A stretch of DNA of 64,000 nt from Sphingomonas sp. CCH10-B3 (lineage in GTDB: Bacteria; Pseudomonadota; Alphaproteobacteria; Sphingomonadales; Sphingomonadaceae): positions 57,547 to 121,546 of the forward strand of contig NZ_LSIJ01000064.1 in NCBI RefSeq assembly GCF_001556185.1. Reading direction: 5' to 3'. Under the pieces are notes generated by a model, which was not told where the DNA came from, searched no databases, and saw nothing but the letters and a program-made list of their open reading frames with translations. Shown here piece by piece: positions 1 to 8,587 of this stretch. The translations under genes were made by a program, and so were the position numbers. Within the stretch, counting starts at the first letter, position 1. Each line of letters starts with the position of its first letter.

Positions 1-940
1 GCGCTGGCGGTTGTACCACGAGGCGATAGCGCCCCTGCGCGACAAACGGGAAACGATAGTCGCCGGGAATGCCGGGATAGAAATGGCCACCCGCATCGGT
101 GACCGGTGCACCGGTCAAAACGGTCGAGGGATAGTCCGACACGCCGTCGCTGCCCTTCACCCGCGCGGGCTGGCCGGTCGCTTCGTCGATCAGCGTGACC
201 GACACGCCGTCGACCGCAGATCCGTCTTCGGAATCGAAGGCGAAGCCATAAGGATCGACGAGGACATTCACCTGCGTCCGGACCAGCGGAAAGCCGTTGC
301 GGGTCGCGAGGCTCGCAACCGACACGATATCGCCTTCCTCGACGGTCAGCACGCAATCACCCTGCACGGCAACCGGCGGTGACAGGCGGGTCTGAACGAC
401 GCCGACGAACACGCCGGTGTTCGCGCCGGTTTCATAAATGGTCAGGATTTCGCGATCCTTGCCGTCGCGCGATTCGATGACGCCGGTCAGGCTGTTGATC
501 TTGCCGGGATCGGTGTTGGCGCCGGGAAAGGTAATCGAAAAATAGAGCGGCTCGCCGCCGCGGATGTCGGCGGTCGGCATCAGCTTGGGCTGATCGCCGG
601 CATTCAGCGCGGCATCGTCGAGCGGGACGGAGATCTGACCCGCGCTCCCTTGGCACATCGGCCGCGCCACGGGCCGGGGACTTGCCGTGGGACCATCGCC
701 GAGCCGGAGCGGCGCAATCGAAAAACCCGTGCCAGAGGAGTCTTGCGTCGGGATCGAGACGCGGTTGGACAGCCGGGTCAGCTCGTCACTGCCCGCTTGC
801 CAGCGCGCTTCGGCGACGTTGACGATTTCGCGCACTGCCGGTGCTGCCGAAATATCCTGCGCCCGCGCTGCGCAAACGAGCGCGAACGCGGACAACAGGG
901 TCACGAGCAGAGGCGTAAGAAGGGGACGCAGACTGAACAT
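1..940 (-). CDS. Large secreted DUF11-operon protein, 3' end outside window (partial)
   Basis: The frame reads from an ATG at 940 to the window edge without a stop, so at least 313 residues are present. It opens with a signal peptide (MFSLRPLLTPLL through a hydrophobic stretch to ARAQD). The mature part has beta-rich segments and a stretch (GFAFDSEDGSAVDGVSVTLI) that resembles SpaA/carboxypeptidase-regulatory-like repeats of big surface proteins. It is the last visible gene of a minus-strand run of DUF11-like genes, 65 nt after the preceding stop. Secretion is seen in the sequence; an adhesive or surface-scaffold role is only inferred. The full length and C-terminal sorting signal cannot be judged. 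Confidence 0.75.
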   Translation of the reverse strand, partial: MFSLRPLLTPLLVTLLSAFALVCAARAQDISAAPAVREIVNVAEARWQAGSDELTRLSNRVSIPTQDSSGTGFSIAPLRLGDGPTASPRPVARPMCQGSAGQISVPLDDAALNAGDQPKLMPTADIRGGEPLYFSITFPGANTDPGKINSLTGVIESRDGKDREILTIYETGANTGVFVGVVQTRLSPPVAVQGDCVLTVEEGDIVSVASLATRNGFPLVRTQVNVLVDPYGFAFDSEDGSAVDGVSVTLIDEATGQPARVKGSDGVSDYPSTVLTGAPVTDAGGHFYPGIPGDYRFPFVAQGRYRLVVQPPA

Positions 941-1005
941 GGCGTCGTATCAAGCCGCGCCCGCCGTGGGCTGGGGTGGGGGACGGCGGGCGCGACTTGA
1001 ACCGC

Positions 1006-2064
1006 TTAGTTGATGGTCACGCGGAAGATGACGCCGCGTGCATCGCCGGGGGCCAGCGTCGGGATGGTCGCCGTGACCGTCCCTGATGCCTGGCTGCCGG
1101 TGACATTGCCGTCGGCGTTGCAGGTGCTGCCCGTCACCGTCGTGTTGGCGCTGACGCCGAAGCTCGACAGATAGGTCGTGGCACTCGGCAGCGGATCGCT
1201 GATGGCGACGCTGTTGGCGACCGCACCGCCCGCGGCGTTGCGGATGATGACGCAATATTGCACCACCGCGCCCGGAACGGCCTTGGGATTGGTCGTGCCG
1301 TTGAACGGATCGCTGATGATCGTGCTCGACTTGGTGACGGTGAGCGCCGCCGCAAGGACGGTATAGTCGTCACGTGCCGAGAAGGCACCGTCACGGGCGG
1401 CATCGGTCGCGCCCGCGCCATCGGCGAAGACGGTGTCGACGCCGCTGGTGTTGGCACCCGTCGTCTGGGTGATCGCTGCACCCAGCGTACCGGCGGCGCC
1501 ACCTTCGCGTGCGGTTGCCGTCAGCGTCACGGCGGCAACATCGCCCGTCACGCGCGTGATCGGCACATCGGCGACGATGAACACGGTTGCCGACGCGTCG
1601 GCGGCCAGTTCATCGAGGCTGGTGACGAGCGTGTCCTCGGCACCGTAGCTGCCGGCGCCTGCACCCGTCGCGTCGCGATAGATGCGGACGTTGGTCACGT
1701 CGAAATTGTCGGTATTGCTGTGGGCACCCGCGCCGCCCGCCTGCTGGGCTGCGACCAGCGCGAAGTCGAGCGCGGTGTTCGATGTGTTGGTGACCGTGAA
1801 CGCCGTGACTGCCGCCAGCTGGTTGGGCGATACCGAGGTCGTGGTGGTGCCGACTTCGGCGACGGTCAGGCTGATCTTGCGGTCGACGGTGAAGGTGTCG
1901 GACGCCTGGACAGCCGTTTGCGCAGCGCCGCCGACGGTGAAGTTGACGGTAACCGTATTGGTGATCTGGGTGCCCGAGGTGGTTCCGCTTGCGAGGGCCG
2001 GCGTGGCCGTCATCGCGAGCACGAAGCTCCCCGTCGCGCCCAGCAGCTTGCTGGTGCGTTTCAT
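1006..2064 (-). CDS. Secreted DUF11-domain repeat protein
   Basis: A protein of 352 residues with a signal peptide (MKRTSKLLGATGSFVLAMT to ALASG). The mature part contains repeated conserved-repeat/DUF11-type beta domains: 'ITNTVTVNFTVGG' near the N-terminus and 'LTVTKSSTIISDPFNG' with 'VVQYCVIIRNAAGGAV' and 'ISDPLPSATTYL' near the C-terminus. These match the usual DUF11 pattern of an x-V-x-K start and an I-x-D-x-L-P core. It ends in 'GVIFRVTIN', almost the same ending as the gene at 2611-3600 ('LTFKVKIN'), so the two are probably paralogues. No membrane anchor is visible. Exported, probably extracellular or surface-bound; exact role unknown. Confidence 0.8.
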   Translation of the reverse strand: MKRTSKLLGATGSFVLAMTATPALASGTTSGTQITNTVTVNFTVGGAAQTAVQASDTFTVDRKISLTVAEVGTTTTSVSPNQLAAVTAFTVTNTSNTALDFALVAAQQAGGAGAHSNTDNFDVTNVRIYRDATGAGAGSYGAEDTLVTSLDELAADASATVFIVADVPITRVTGDVAAVTLTATAREGGAAGTLGAAITQTTGANTSGVDTVFADGAGATDAARDGAFSARDDYTVLAAALTVTKSSTIISDPFNGTTNPKAVPGAVVQYCVIIRNAAGGAVANSVAISDPLPSATTYLSSFGVSANTTVTGSTCNADGNVTGSQASGTVTATIPTLAPGDARGVIFRVTIN

Positions 2065-2136
2065 GACTCAATAGTCCTTCGATATTGTGGTGCGCGCCCT
2101 TGACCGACCCACCGGCGCGCTAAGTGGGCAGGAAGA

Positions 2137-2598
2137 CTAGCGAACGACCCCGCGGAAGCTCAGCGACCCCGACGCCCCCGGCGGCATCGCGCCTGCCAGC
2201 ACCCAGCGCAGGTGCGTGACATCGACCGGCTGGGCCGCGCGGATCGTGCCGTCGGCCTTGCGGACCTTCAGCGTCGAAAGCAGGCCGAAGCTGCGACCGC
2301 CGTCGACCGATACCTGCACGCCGGGCGAGGCTTCGCCCGTGAACTGGACCGCGGCCGGGACCGGATTGTTGACAACGAAATCATTGACGGGCTTGCCGGT
2401 CGCGTTGCGATAGCTGATCGTGATGACCAGCCGGTCGCCGGGGAAAACCGGCTTCGGGTCGCGCAGCACGGTCTGCTGCTTGCCGTTGACGGTGACCTGC
2501 TTTTCGACCTGGATCTTGCTCGACAGCTCAACCGTCGGTGCCGCCTGGGCAGCGCCGGCAAGCGAGAGGGCAATGATCGCGAAGGGGAAGAATTTCAT
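2137..2598 (-). CDS. Small secreted DUF11-like protein
   Basis: A protein of 153 residues with a signal peptide (MKFFPFAIIALSLAGAAQA). The start is the ATG at 2598, which is preceded by GGAGAGG; an in-frame TTG at 2610 lies inside that ribosome binding site and is less likely. The mature part has one DUF11-like module ('DRLVITISYRNATGKPVNDF' then 'VVNNPVPAAVQFTG'). It lies 12 nt after the stop of the 2611-3600 gene, so the two are almost certainly cotranscribed. It is a single-domain version of its larger neighbours. Function unknown. Confidence 0.8.
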   Translation of the reverse strand: MKFFPFAIIALSLAGAAQAAPTVELSSKIQVEKQVTVNGKQQTVLRDPKPVFPGDRLVITISYRNATGKPVNDFVVNNPVPAAVQFTGEASPGVQVSVDGGRSFGLLSTLKVRKADGTIRAAQPVDVTHLRWVLAGAMPPGASGSLSFRGVVR

Positions 2599-2610
2599 GG
2601 GCCTCTCCAA

Positions 2611-3600
2611 TTAGTTGATCTTGACCTTGAAGGTCAGCACACGCTGCACGCCGCCCGGCACCGTGCCGAGCGTTGCGGTAACTCGGTTGGCAGCAAAGCT
2701 GCCGGCATCGCCGTCGGCGGCGTCGGTCAGCCGGACACCATCGAGATCGAGCGATTCGGCGATATAGCTGGTGCCATCGGGAATGGCGTCGCCGAGCCGC
2801 AGATTGGCAAGGCTGCCCGATCCGGTGGTGCGCGCGACGAGCTTGTAGGTAATCGTGGCGCCGGGGATCGCGGCGGTGCCGCCATATTGATCGGCGACCG
2901 TCGCTGATTTGACCACATCGACATTTGCTGCGCTGACCCGGAGGTAGCCGCTGGCGGTGCGGTCCGCGGTCGTCGCGCCGGTGATCGCGTCGCCGCCGCC
3001 GGTGCCGCGACCCGCAAAGCTCGTCCCCGCAGGGCCGGTGCCCGTCACGGCCTGCGCCTGCAATGATATGGCCGCGCGCGCTGCGTCGTTCAGACCAGCC
3101 GGGATGTTGGCAATCACGAACACCGTCGCCGAAGACTCAGGCGCGATCAGCGGATCATTGGTCCCGGCGACATAGGCGGCGTCCTTGGCCGGGTCGTAAA
3201 GCCCATCGCCGTCGCTGTCGATCGCGATGCGGGTGATCACAGGGGTAAAGCCATTGCCGCCGACCGCGCCATTGGCAGTCAGGCGGAAATTCTCTTCGCC
3301 ATTGCCGGCATTGGTGACGCGGAAGGTCAGCACTTCGCCCTGCACGGCGGGGCGGGTCGCGACGTCGCCCGAATTGGCGCTGGCGGTCGTGCCGGTCGGA
3401 TCATCGAAGCTCGCGGTCGCGGTATTGTTGATGACGACGCCGGCGCGCGTCAGTTCGGCGGAGGCCGGAACCGCAACGCTCAGCAGGCCAAGGCCCGATG
3501 TCGCCGCGAGCCCGATTCGGAGAGCGGGCCGGTTCAGGGTGGGGCACAAGGCCCGGTCGGGGTGGGTGCGCTTTGTCATGAGCGGCGCTGTGGCCCGCAA
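2611..3600 (-). CDS. Secreted DUF11-domain repeat protein, first gene of the run
   Basis: Up to 329 residues. The start is uncertain: a TTG at 3600 or an ATG at 3579 (MTKRTHPDR), neither with a clear ribosome binding site. A hydrophobic segment ending in AVPASA is the signal peptide. The mature part includes 'VVINNTATASFDD', a calcium-loop-like 'DSDGDGLYDPAKD', and a C-terminal DUF11 module ('NVDVVKSATV' followed by 'ITYKLVARTTGSGSLANLRL'). It is the promoter-proximal member of the leftward run and a paralogue of the 1006-2064 gene. Probably part of a secreted or surface assembly; partner and role are not visible from sequence. Confidence 0.8.
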   Translation of the reverse strand: MRATAPLMTKRTHPDRALCPTLNRPALRIGLAATSGLGLLSVAVPASAELTRAGVVINNTATASFDDPTGTTASANSGDVATRPAVQGEVLTFRVTNAGNGEENFRLTANGAVGGNGFTPVITRIAIDSDGDGLYDPAKDAAYVAGTNDPLIAPESSATVFVIANIPAGLNDAARAAISLQAQAVTGTGPAGTSFAGRGTGGGDAITGATTADRTASGYLRVSAANVDVVKSATVADQYGGTAAIPGATITYKLVARTTGSGSLANLRLGDAIPDGTSYIAESLDLDGVRLTDAADGDAGSFAANRVTATLGTVPGGVQRVLTFKVKIN

Positions 3601-3827
3601 TAGTTAAACGATTGGTTGGGGCGTCCCGCTTTGGCTGGGTAACCATACTAAGGGATGAGGGAATGTGGTTACGAACGTCCGCTAGAGGGATGACGCCGCA
3701 GGAATCGCAGTTATGCGAGCCTGCCGCCGCGTCCTGCGGGCCCGCGCCGATGGATCGTCGGCGATTCGGCACATCGTAAATGAGTGAGTAATCGGTCCCG
3801 TTTATCACGATTGCAGGAGACGATCGC
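3601..3827. other. Divergent intergenic region between DUF11 run and response regulator
   Basis: These 227 bases separate the leftward DUF11 genes from the rightward regulator, so promoters for both must lie here. AGGAGA at about 3813-3818 is the ribosome binding site of the regulator gene. I could not recognise convincing -35/-10 pairs or an operator. Confidence 0.5.
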
Positions 3828-4460
3828 TTGGCCGTTAACATTCTGATTGCTGATGACCACCCGATCTGCGCTGCCGCGCTGGGCATGGCGGCGCGTCAGG
3901 TCGTCGCCGACGCCCGGACCGACCATGTCGAAAGTCTGACGGCGGCACTCGAACTGGCGTCGCGCGCGCGCTTCGATCTGGTTCTGCTCGATCTGAAATT
4001 GCCCGATGCTCAAGGCTTTGCGGGATTGATTGCCGTGACGAAGGCGCAGCCGGGGGTGCCGGTTGCAATCGTCAGCAGCATCGACGCGCCGTCGACGATG
4101 CAGCAGGCGATGCGCCACGGCGCCAGCGGCTATATCGCCAAGAGCGCGCCGATGAGCGCCATGATTGCGGCGATTCGCGCGCTGCTTGCCGGTGGCCAGG
4201 TCTTTCCACCCGAAGCCTTTCAGGACCTGCCGCCTTCGCCCCTGCCCGATGCGGCGGCGCGAATCGGCGAATTGTCGGCGGCGCAACTGCGTGTGTTGCG
4301 CGCGGCCGCCAGCGGCAGCGCGAACAAGCAACTCGCCTATGAACTCGGTATCAGCGAACCGACCGTGAAGACGCATTTCGCGCAGATCTTCCGCAAGCTC
4401 GGCGTCACCAACCGGACGCAGGCGATTCTCGCGCTTCAGTCGCTCGACGTCGAAAGCTGA
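3828..4460 (+). CDS. NarL/FixJ-type response regulator (REC-LuxR)
   Basis: A protein of 210 residues, starting with TTG at 3828, 9 nt after AGGAGA. The N-terminal receiver domain has the acidic pair (IADDHP, residues 8-9) and the phospho-acceptor Asp55 in LVLLDLKLPD. The C-terminal LuxR-type helix-turn-helix is complete (LSAAQLRVLRAAASG, then NKQLAYELGISEPTVKTH). It would be a phosphorylation-dependent DNA-binding output. It faces the Hpt gene and hybrid kinase on the opposite strand and overlaps the Hpt 3' end by 25 nt, so it is the natural final acceptor of that phosphorelay. The DUF11 genes next door are candidate targets by position only. Confidence 0.9.
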   Translation: MAVNILIADDHPICAAALGMAARQVVADARTDHVESLTAALELASRARFDLVLLDLKLPDAQGFAGLIAVTKAQPGVPVAIVSSIDAPSTMQQAMRHGASGYIAKSAPMSAMIAAIRALLAGGQVFPPEAFQDLPPSPLPDAAARIGELSAAQLRVLRAAASGSANKQLAYELGISEPTVKTHFAQIFRKLGVTNRTQAILALQSLDVES

Positions 4461-4822
4461 TCGCGCAGCCGCCGCAGCGCGTCGCACGCCTGCTCGGCAA
4501 TCCAGGCCAGCCGCAGCGGGGAAGGTGCCAGCGGATCGAGCTGCTCGATCGCGCTGCAGGCGCCCGCCAGCGCAACCGCGCCCACGCCCGATGCCGCGCC
4601 GCGCAAGGCATGCGCCTGCCGCGACGCGAGCCGCGGCTGCGAAGCCGCCATCGCGGACAGGATCGACTTCACGCGCGGCGGGATGTCCTGCAGCATAAGA
4701 TCGATCAGCGTGCGAAGCGCGACGTCGCCCAGCGCCGCGCGCAGATCGGCAAGCTTTTCCTCGTCGAGAACGATATCGACCAAGGGCGGCCGTGCCGCTG
4801 GCACGAAGGTGGCGGGCGTCAT
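4436..4822 (-). CDS. Histidine phosphotransfer (Hpt) protein
   Basis: A protein of 128 residues made of one Hpt four-helix bundle. The phospho-accepting His is residue 71 in HALRGAASGVGA, matching the Hpt pattern H-x-L-[KR]-G-[AS]. The start is the ATG at 4822, which overlaps the TGA of the hybrid kinase (ATGA at 4819-4822), implying translational coupling. It should take phosphate from the kinase's receiver domain and hand it to a response regulator, most likely the convergent LuxR-type protein, whose 3' end it overlaps by 25 nt. Confidence 0.88.
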   Translation of the reverse strand: MTPATFVPAARPPLVDIVLDEEKLADLRAALGDVALRTLIDLMLQDIPPRVKSILSAMAASQPRLASRQAHALRGAASGVGAVALAGACSAIEQLDPLAPSPLRLAWIAEQACDALRRLRDQLSTSSD

Positions 4823-7374
4823 GCCGGGACATCCCGGATCGCTGCTGGCGCAACCCGATCGGGACCAGGCGCGGTCCAGCGCGCGATCATTGCCGACAGG
4901 CTGGCCATGGTGACGGGCTTGGGAAGATGGTCCTGCATCCCGGCGTCGCGGCACTGGTCGATGTCGGTCGCATAGGCATTGGCGGTCAGCGCGACGATCG
5001 GCAGCCGGTCGGCGTCGATTCCGCTGGCGCGGATCGCGCGCGTCGCGTCAATCCCGTCGCAGACGGGCATCTGGATATCCATCAGCACCAGTTCATAGGG
5101 TGCGTCGCCGCGTGCCGCCGCGATCACGCGGTCGGCGGCCGCCTCGCCATCGGCGACGATGTCGGGGACGATGTCCATCTTCGCCAGCATCGCGCGGATC
5201 AACTGCTGGTTGACCGGATGATCCTCAGCCACCAGCACGCGTAAGCCTGCTGACGGTCGGGCTGTGGCCTGATTGGCGTCGGGCAGAGCGGGCGCGACGA
5301 CATCATCCTCGCCTGCGACCAGCAGCGGAATGCAGAAGCGGACGGTCGTGCCGACGCCGGGTGTGCTGTCGAGCGCAATCGTGCCTGCCATCAGCCGGAC
5401 CAGCTCGGCACTGATCGCCAGCCCAAGCCCCGACCCGCCATAGCGTCGCGCGGTGGTTTCGTCGGCCTGCACGAACTCGCCGAAAACGGCTTGCTGGTGA
5501 TCGCGGTCGATACCGATGCCGGTATCGCTGACGGCAATCTGAAGCATGTCCTGATCGCCATCGGTCGCGATCGACACTGCAACCGAGATATCGCCCTCAT
5601 CGGTGAATTTGACGGCATTGCCGATCAAGTTGAGGATCACCTGACGCAGCCGAAGGTCATCCCCCAGCACGGTCTGGGGCACGTCATCGGCAATCGAGGT
5701 GATGATCGTCAGCCCCTTTTGATCGACGAGCGGTTTCATCAGTGACGCGCAGTTGCGCAGCAATTGGCGGACGTCGACCGCGTGGCAGCCGATCATCATT
5801 TGCCCGACTTCAATCTTCGACAGATCGAGGATGTCGTTCAGGAGCCGCATCATCGCCGCGCCGGAATCGGCAATCATCTGCACCTTGCCGCGCTGCGCGT
5901 CGGTGAGCGGTTCCGCGAGCAGCAAGTCGGTAAAGCCGATCACCCCGTTCATCGGCGTGCGGATCTCATGGCTCATATTGGCAAGGAAGGTGCTTTTGGC
6001 CCGCGCGGCGGCCTCGGCATCGGCGCGCGCCTGGCGCAGCGCCGCTTCGCGCTCGTGGCGCTCGGTCACGTCGCGGACCGAATCCGAAATCTCGATGATC
6101 CGCCCGTCGGCGCCGCGGTGGAAGCGCGGTTTGGCCTCGAGCCAGCGGACCCGGCCGTCCTTGGCGCGAACGCGGTATTCGATCGTCATCCGGTCGCCGG
6201 ATTTGCAGCTTTCGGCAAAAGCCTTGGCGACGCGTTGATGATCGTCGGGCAAGATGAATTCAAACGGGGTCCGACCGACGAGTTCCTCGGGACGAAAGCC
6301 GAGCATGTCCTCGACCGAGGGCGACATGTAGCGGAACCTGCCATCGACGCCATAGACCGAAATGACATCGCTCAGATTGCTCGCGAGCAGGCGATAGCGA
6401 TGCTCGCTTTCGGTCAGCGCGAGCGCCGCCAGATGCTGGTCGGTGATGTCCTGGAACAGCCCGAAGATCGAGGTAACCTCGCCATTCGCATCGCGTGCAC
6501 ATTCGGCCTTGGCGAGCGTATGCCGGATCTTGCCGTCGGGGCGGCGGATGCGCAGCGTCAGTTCATAACCTTCGCCGGTGGCGATCGCATGGGCGACGCC
6601 GCGGCGCAGCATGTCGCGGTCGTCTTCATGATAAAGCGACAGGATAGCAGCGAAATCGGGCACATCGGTCGCCGGGGGCAGGCCGAGAATGCGATACACT
6701 TGGTCGGACCCGGTGATCCGCTGGGTCGCGACATCGAAGCGCCAGTGACCGACGCCGGCCATGGCCTCGGCAATGCCCATCAGCCGCCGCTGTTCATCAA
6801 AGGCGGCGCGCGCGCGGGCGAGATCGAGCTGGTCGACAATCAGCCGCCCAAGCGTCTGCAGAAAGCGCAATTCACCCGGACCCGGGCGACACCGCGGCGT
6901 GTTGTCGACGATGCACAAGATGCCGACTGGCTGGCCGTCCGCCGCGACCATCGCCGCACCGGAATAAAAGCGCACGCCGGGCGCGCCTTGCACGAGTGGT
7001 GCCGACGCAAAGCGGTCGTCGAGTGTCGCGTCCTCGACCACCATCATCGTGCCGGGGCCATCATGCAGGACATGTTCGCAAAAAATGAGTTCGTCGGGCG
7101 CGTCGGCAATGTCCATGCCGACACAGGCCTTCAGCCGCAGTCGATCCTGCTCGATCAGCGACACCATCGCGATCGGTACGCCGAAATGCTCGGCCGCGAT
7201 TTCGGCAAAATAGCGCAGGTCGACGTCGGGCGCGGGTTCCGTCGGCACGGGTGCCGTCAAAACCCCTGGCGCCGCCCCGTTGCGTCGCTGCTCATCGTTG
7301 CTCGCCAACAAACCTGACTTCCCCACCCCGGTCCGGTCCGCTCTCCCAGCGCCGAACATTGCCGATATCTGCAT
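4819..7374 (-). CDS. Hybrid sensor histidine kinase (GAF-PAS-PAS-HisKA-HATPase-REC)
   Basis: Up to 851 residues; the start could be further inside, since the first 45 residues are poorly ordered and there is no clear ribosome binding site. Order of domains: GAF (about 55-190, with FCEHVLHDGPGTM), a PAS (about 200-315) with its PAC motif, a second PAS/PAC (about 325-440), HisKA with phospho-His469 in NMSHEIRTPMNG, HATPase (LNLIGNAVKFTDEG, SDTGIGI, GGSGLGLAI), and a C-terminal receiver (VAEDHPVNQQ, LVLMDIQMP, LPKP). No membrane segment is seen, so it is probably a cytoplasmic sensor of a small ligand or redox/light signal. The Hpt gene follows with a 4-nt overlap. Confidence 0.92.
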   Translation of the reverse strand: MQISAMFGAGRADRTGVGKSGLLASNDEQRRNGAAPGVLTAPVPTEPAPDVDLRYFAEIAAEHFGVPIAMVSLIEQDRLRLKACVGMDIADAPDELIFCEHVLHDGPGTMMVVEDATLDDRFASAPLVQGAPGVRFYSGAAMVAADGQPVGILCIVDNTPRCRPGPGELRFLQTLGRLIVDQLDLARARAAFDEQRRLMGIAEAMAGVGHWRFDVATQRITGSDQVYRILGLPPATDVPDFAAILSLYHEDDRDMLRRGVAHAIATGEGYELTLRIRRPDGKIRHTLAKAECARDANGEVTSIFGLFQDITDQHLAALALTESEHRYRLLASNLSDVISVYGVDGRFRYMSPSVEDMLGFRPEELVGRTPFEFILPDDHQRVAKAFAESCKSGDRMTIEYRVRAKDGRVRWLEAKPRFHRGADGRIIEISDSVRDVTERHEREAALRQARADAEAAARAKSTFLANMSHEIRTPMNGVIGFTDLLLAEPLTDAQRGKVQMIADSGAAMMRLLNDILDLSKIEVGQMMIGCHAVDVRQLLRNCASLMKPLVDQKGLTIITSIADDVPQTVLGDDLRLRQVILNLIGNAVKFTDEGDISVAVSIATDGDQDMLQIAVSDTGIGIDRDHQQAVFGEFVQADETTARRYGGSGLGLAISAELVRLMAGTIALDSTPGVGTTVRFCIPLLVAGEDDVVAPALPDANQATARPSAGLRVLVAEDHPVNQQLIRAMLAKMDIVPDIVADGEAAADRVIAAARGDAPYELVLMDIQMPVCDGIDATRAIRASGIDADRLPIVALTANAYATDIDQCRDAGMQDHLPKPVTMASLSAMIARWTAPGPDRVAPAAIRDVPA

Positions 7375-7563
7375 CGGTCATGGTTAATTTTCTGACAGCC
7401 AAGCTGGCCGAGGTGGATCAATAAGGCGGAGGACGGGTTTGTTTAAGCACCATATTGCGATTGCGCGAGACGTCTTGCGCCCAAGAGCGCGCGCCGGGGC
7501 CGCTTGACGCCGCAGGTCCGTTGCATGCGCGACCGGCTGGATGGGCTAGAATGGCGGGAATCT

Positions 7564-7640
7564 TGGTCGGGACGACAGGATTCGAACCTGCGACCCCCAC
7601 ACCCCCAGTGTGATGCGCTACCAGGCTGCGCTACGTCCCG
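7564..7640 (-). tRNA. tRNA-Pro (GGG anticodon)
   Basis: 77 nt including an encoded CCA end. The acceptor stem CGGGACG/CGTCCCG pairs fully, the D-stem is GCGC/GCGC, and the T-arm is GCAGG-TTCGAAT-CCTGT. The anticodon loop is CTGGGGG, giving anticodon GGG, which reads proline CCC. The anticodon stem has one G-U pair. Confidence 0.97.
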
Positions 7641-7699
7641 ACCGAGGGGCTGGCGCATAAGCAGCTTGGCGCGCCGATGCAAGCGTTGATGCGGGCCGT

Positions 7700-8116
7700 T
7701 CAGCCCTGGGCGGCGGGTACGCTGAACACCGCGCTCGCGCGCGCGACCAGCCGTTCGGGCGTCGCGACTGCGCATTCGGCAAAAGCAAGACTGCGCCCGA
7801 CCCGCACCGGCCGCGCGCGAAACTCGAGCCAGTCGCCGATCCGCGCGCTACCGATCAGGTCGACCGACAGATTGACAGTGACAATGCCGCTCAACCCCTC
7901 GGTCGCCAGCACGCAGGCGATGCCCATCGCATTGTCGGCAAGCGCGGCGACCAGCCCGCCGTGCGCCATGCCGCGCGCATTAGTGTGCGGGGTGGCGATT
8001 TCGAGCGCCAGCACGAACGCGTCGCCATCGCGCCTCGACCAGAGCGGCTCCCACGGATCGGTGAGCGGGCTTTGGCGGAAATGGCGTGCAAAGCCGGGTG
8101 GCGGCGCGAGGCTCAC
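7700..8116 (-). CDS. PaaI-family hotdog thioesterase
   Basis: A protein of 138 residues, close to the usual length of a single hotdog-fold acyl-CoA thioesterase. The central motif NARGMAHGGLVAALADNAMG (residues about 46-65) is the signature helix region with the HGG turn of the PaaI/4HBT family, and 'TVNLSVDLIGSARIGDWL' follows as the beta-sheet. It should hydrolyse a cytoplasmic acyl- or aryl-CoA thioester; the substrate cannot be read from sequence. It is divergent from yajC. Confidence 0.85.
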   Translation of the reverse strand: MSLAPPPGFARHFRQSPLTDPWEPLWSRRDGDAFVLALEIATPHTNARGMAHGGLVAALADNAMGIACVLATEGLSGIVTVNLSVDLIGSARIGDWLEFRARPVRVGRSLAFAECAVATPERLVARASAVFSVPAAQG

Positions 8117-8241
8117 TACTCAACCCTCTTGAGACCGCGCATATCCGCTCCAATCATTGCGAAGTTGGATAACCCGTGATAGCGCGCCCCCCTTATAGGG
8201 CGCCCGAAGGTGCCGCCACCCTTTTCCAGCCCAGGACGTGC

Positions 8242-8583
8242 ATGTTCGCTTCCCCAGCTTTTGCCCAGACCGCCGGCGGTGCCGTCGGCAGTGACGCGAC
8301 CGCCCAGTTGATCGGCATTGCGCCGCTGTTTCTGGTCTTCATCGCATTCTACTTCCTGATGATCCGCCCTCAGCAGAAGCGGATGAAGGAGCTTCAGAAC
8401 GCCGTGAACGCCGTCAAGAAGGGCGATGAGATTACCACGGCCGGCGGCATCATCGGCAAGGTGACCAAGGTCGACGAGCGCGTCGCCGAAGTCGAGATCG
8501 CCCAGGGCGTGCGCGTGCGCGTCGTCAAGTCGACGATCGCCGCGGTTGCGGCCACCGGCGCCGCCAAGCCCGCGAACGACTGA
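8242..8583 (+). CDS. yajC: Sec translocon accessory protein YajC
   Basis: A protein of 113 residues from the ATG at 8242, preceded by AGGA at about 8233. It has the YajC layout: a short periplasmic N-terminus, one membrane span (LFLVFIAFYFLMIRPQQKRM), then a small cytoplasmic beta domain with 'VKKGDEITTAGGIIGKVTKV'. RPQQKRMKE right after the membrane span is diagnostic. secD follows 4 nt downstream and secF after that, the standard yajC-secD-secF order. Confidence 0.96.
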   Translation: MFASPAFAQTAGGAVGSDATAQLIGIAPLFLVFIAFYFLMIRPQQKRMKELQNAVNAVKKGDEITTAGGIIGKVTKVDERVAEVEIAQGVRVRVVKSTIAAVAATGAAKPAND

Positions 8584-8587
8584 AGCC

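Noticed and set aside
5764..7317. A 517-codon open frame on the plus strand
   Set aside because: It is antisense to the hybrid kinase, whose domains are all readable on the other strand.
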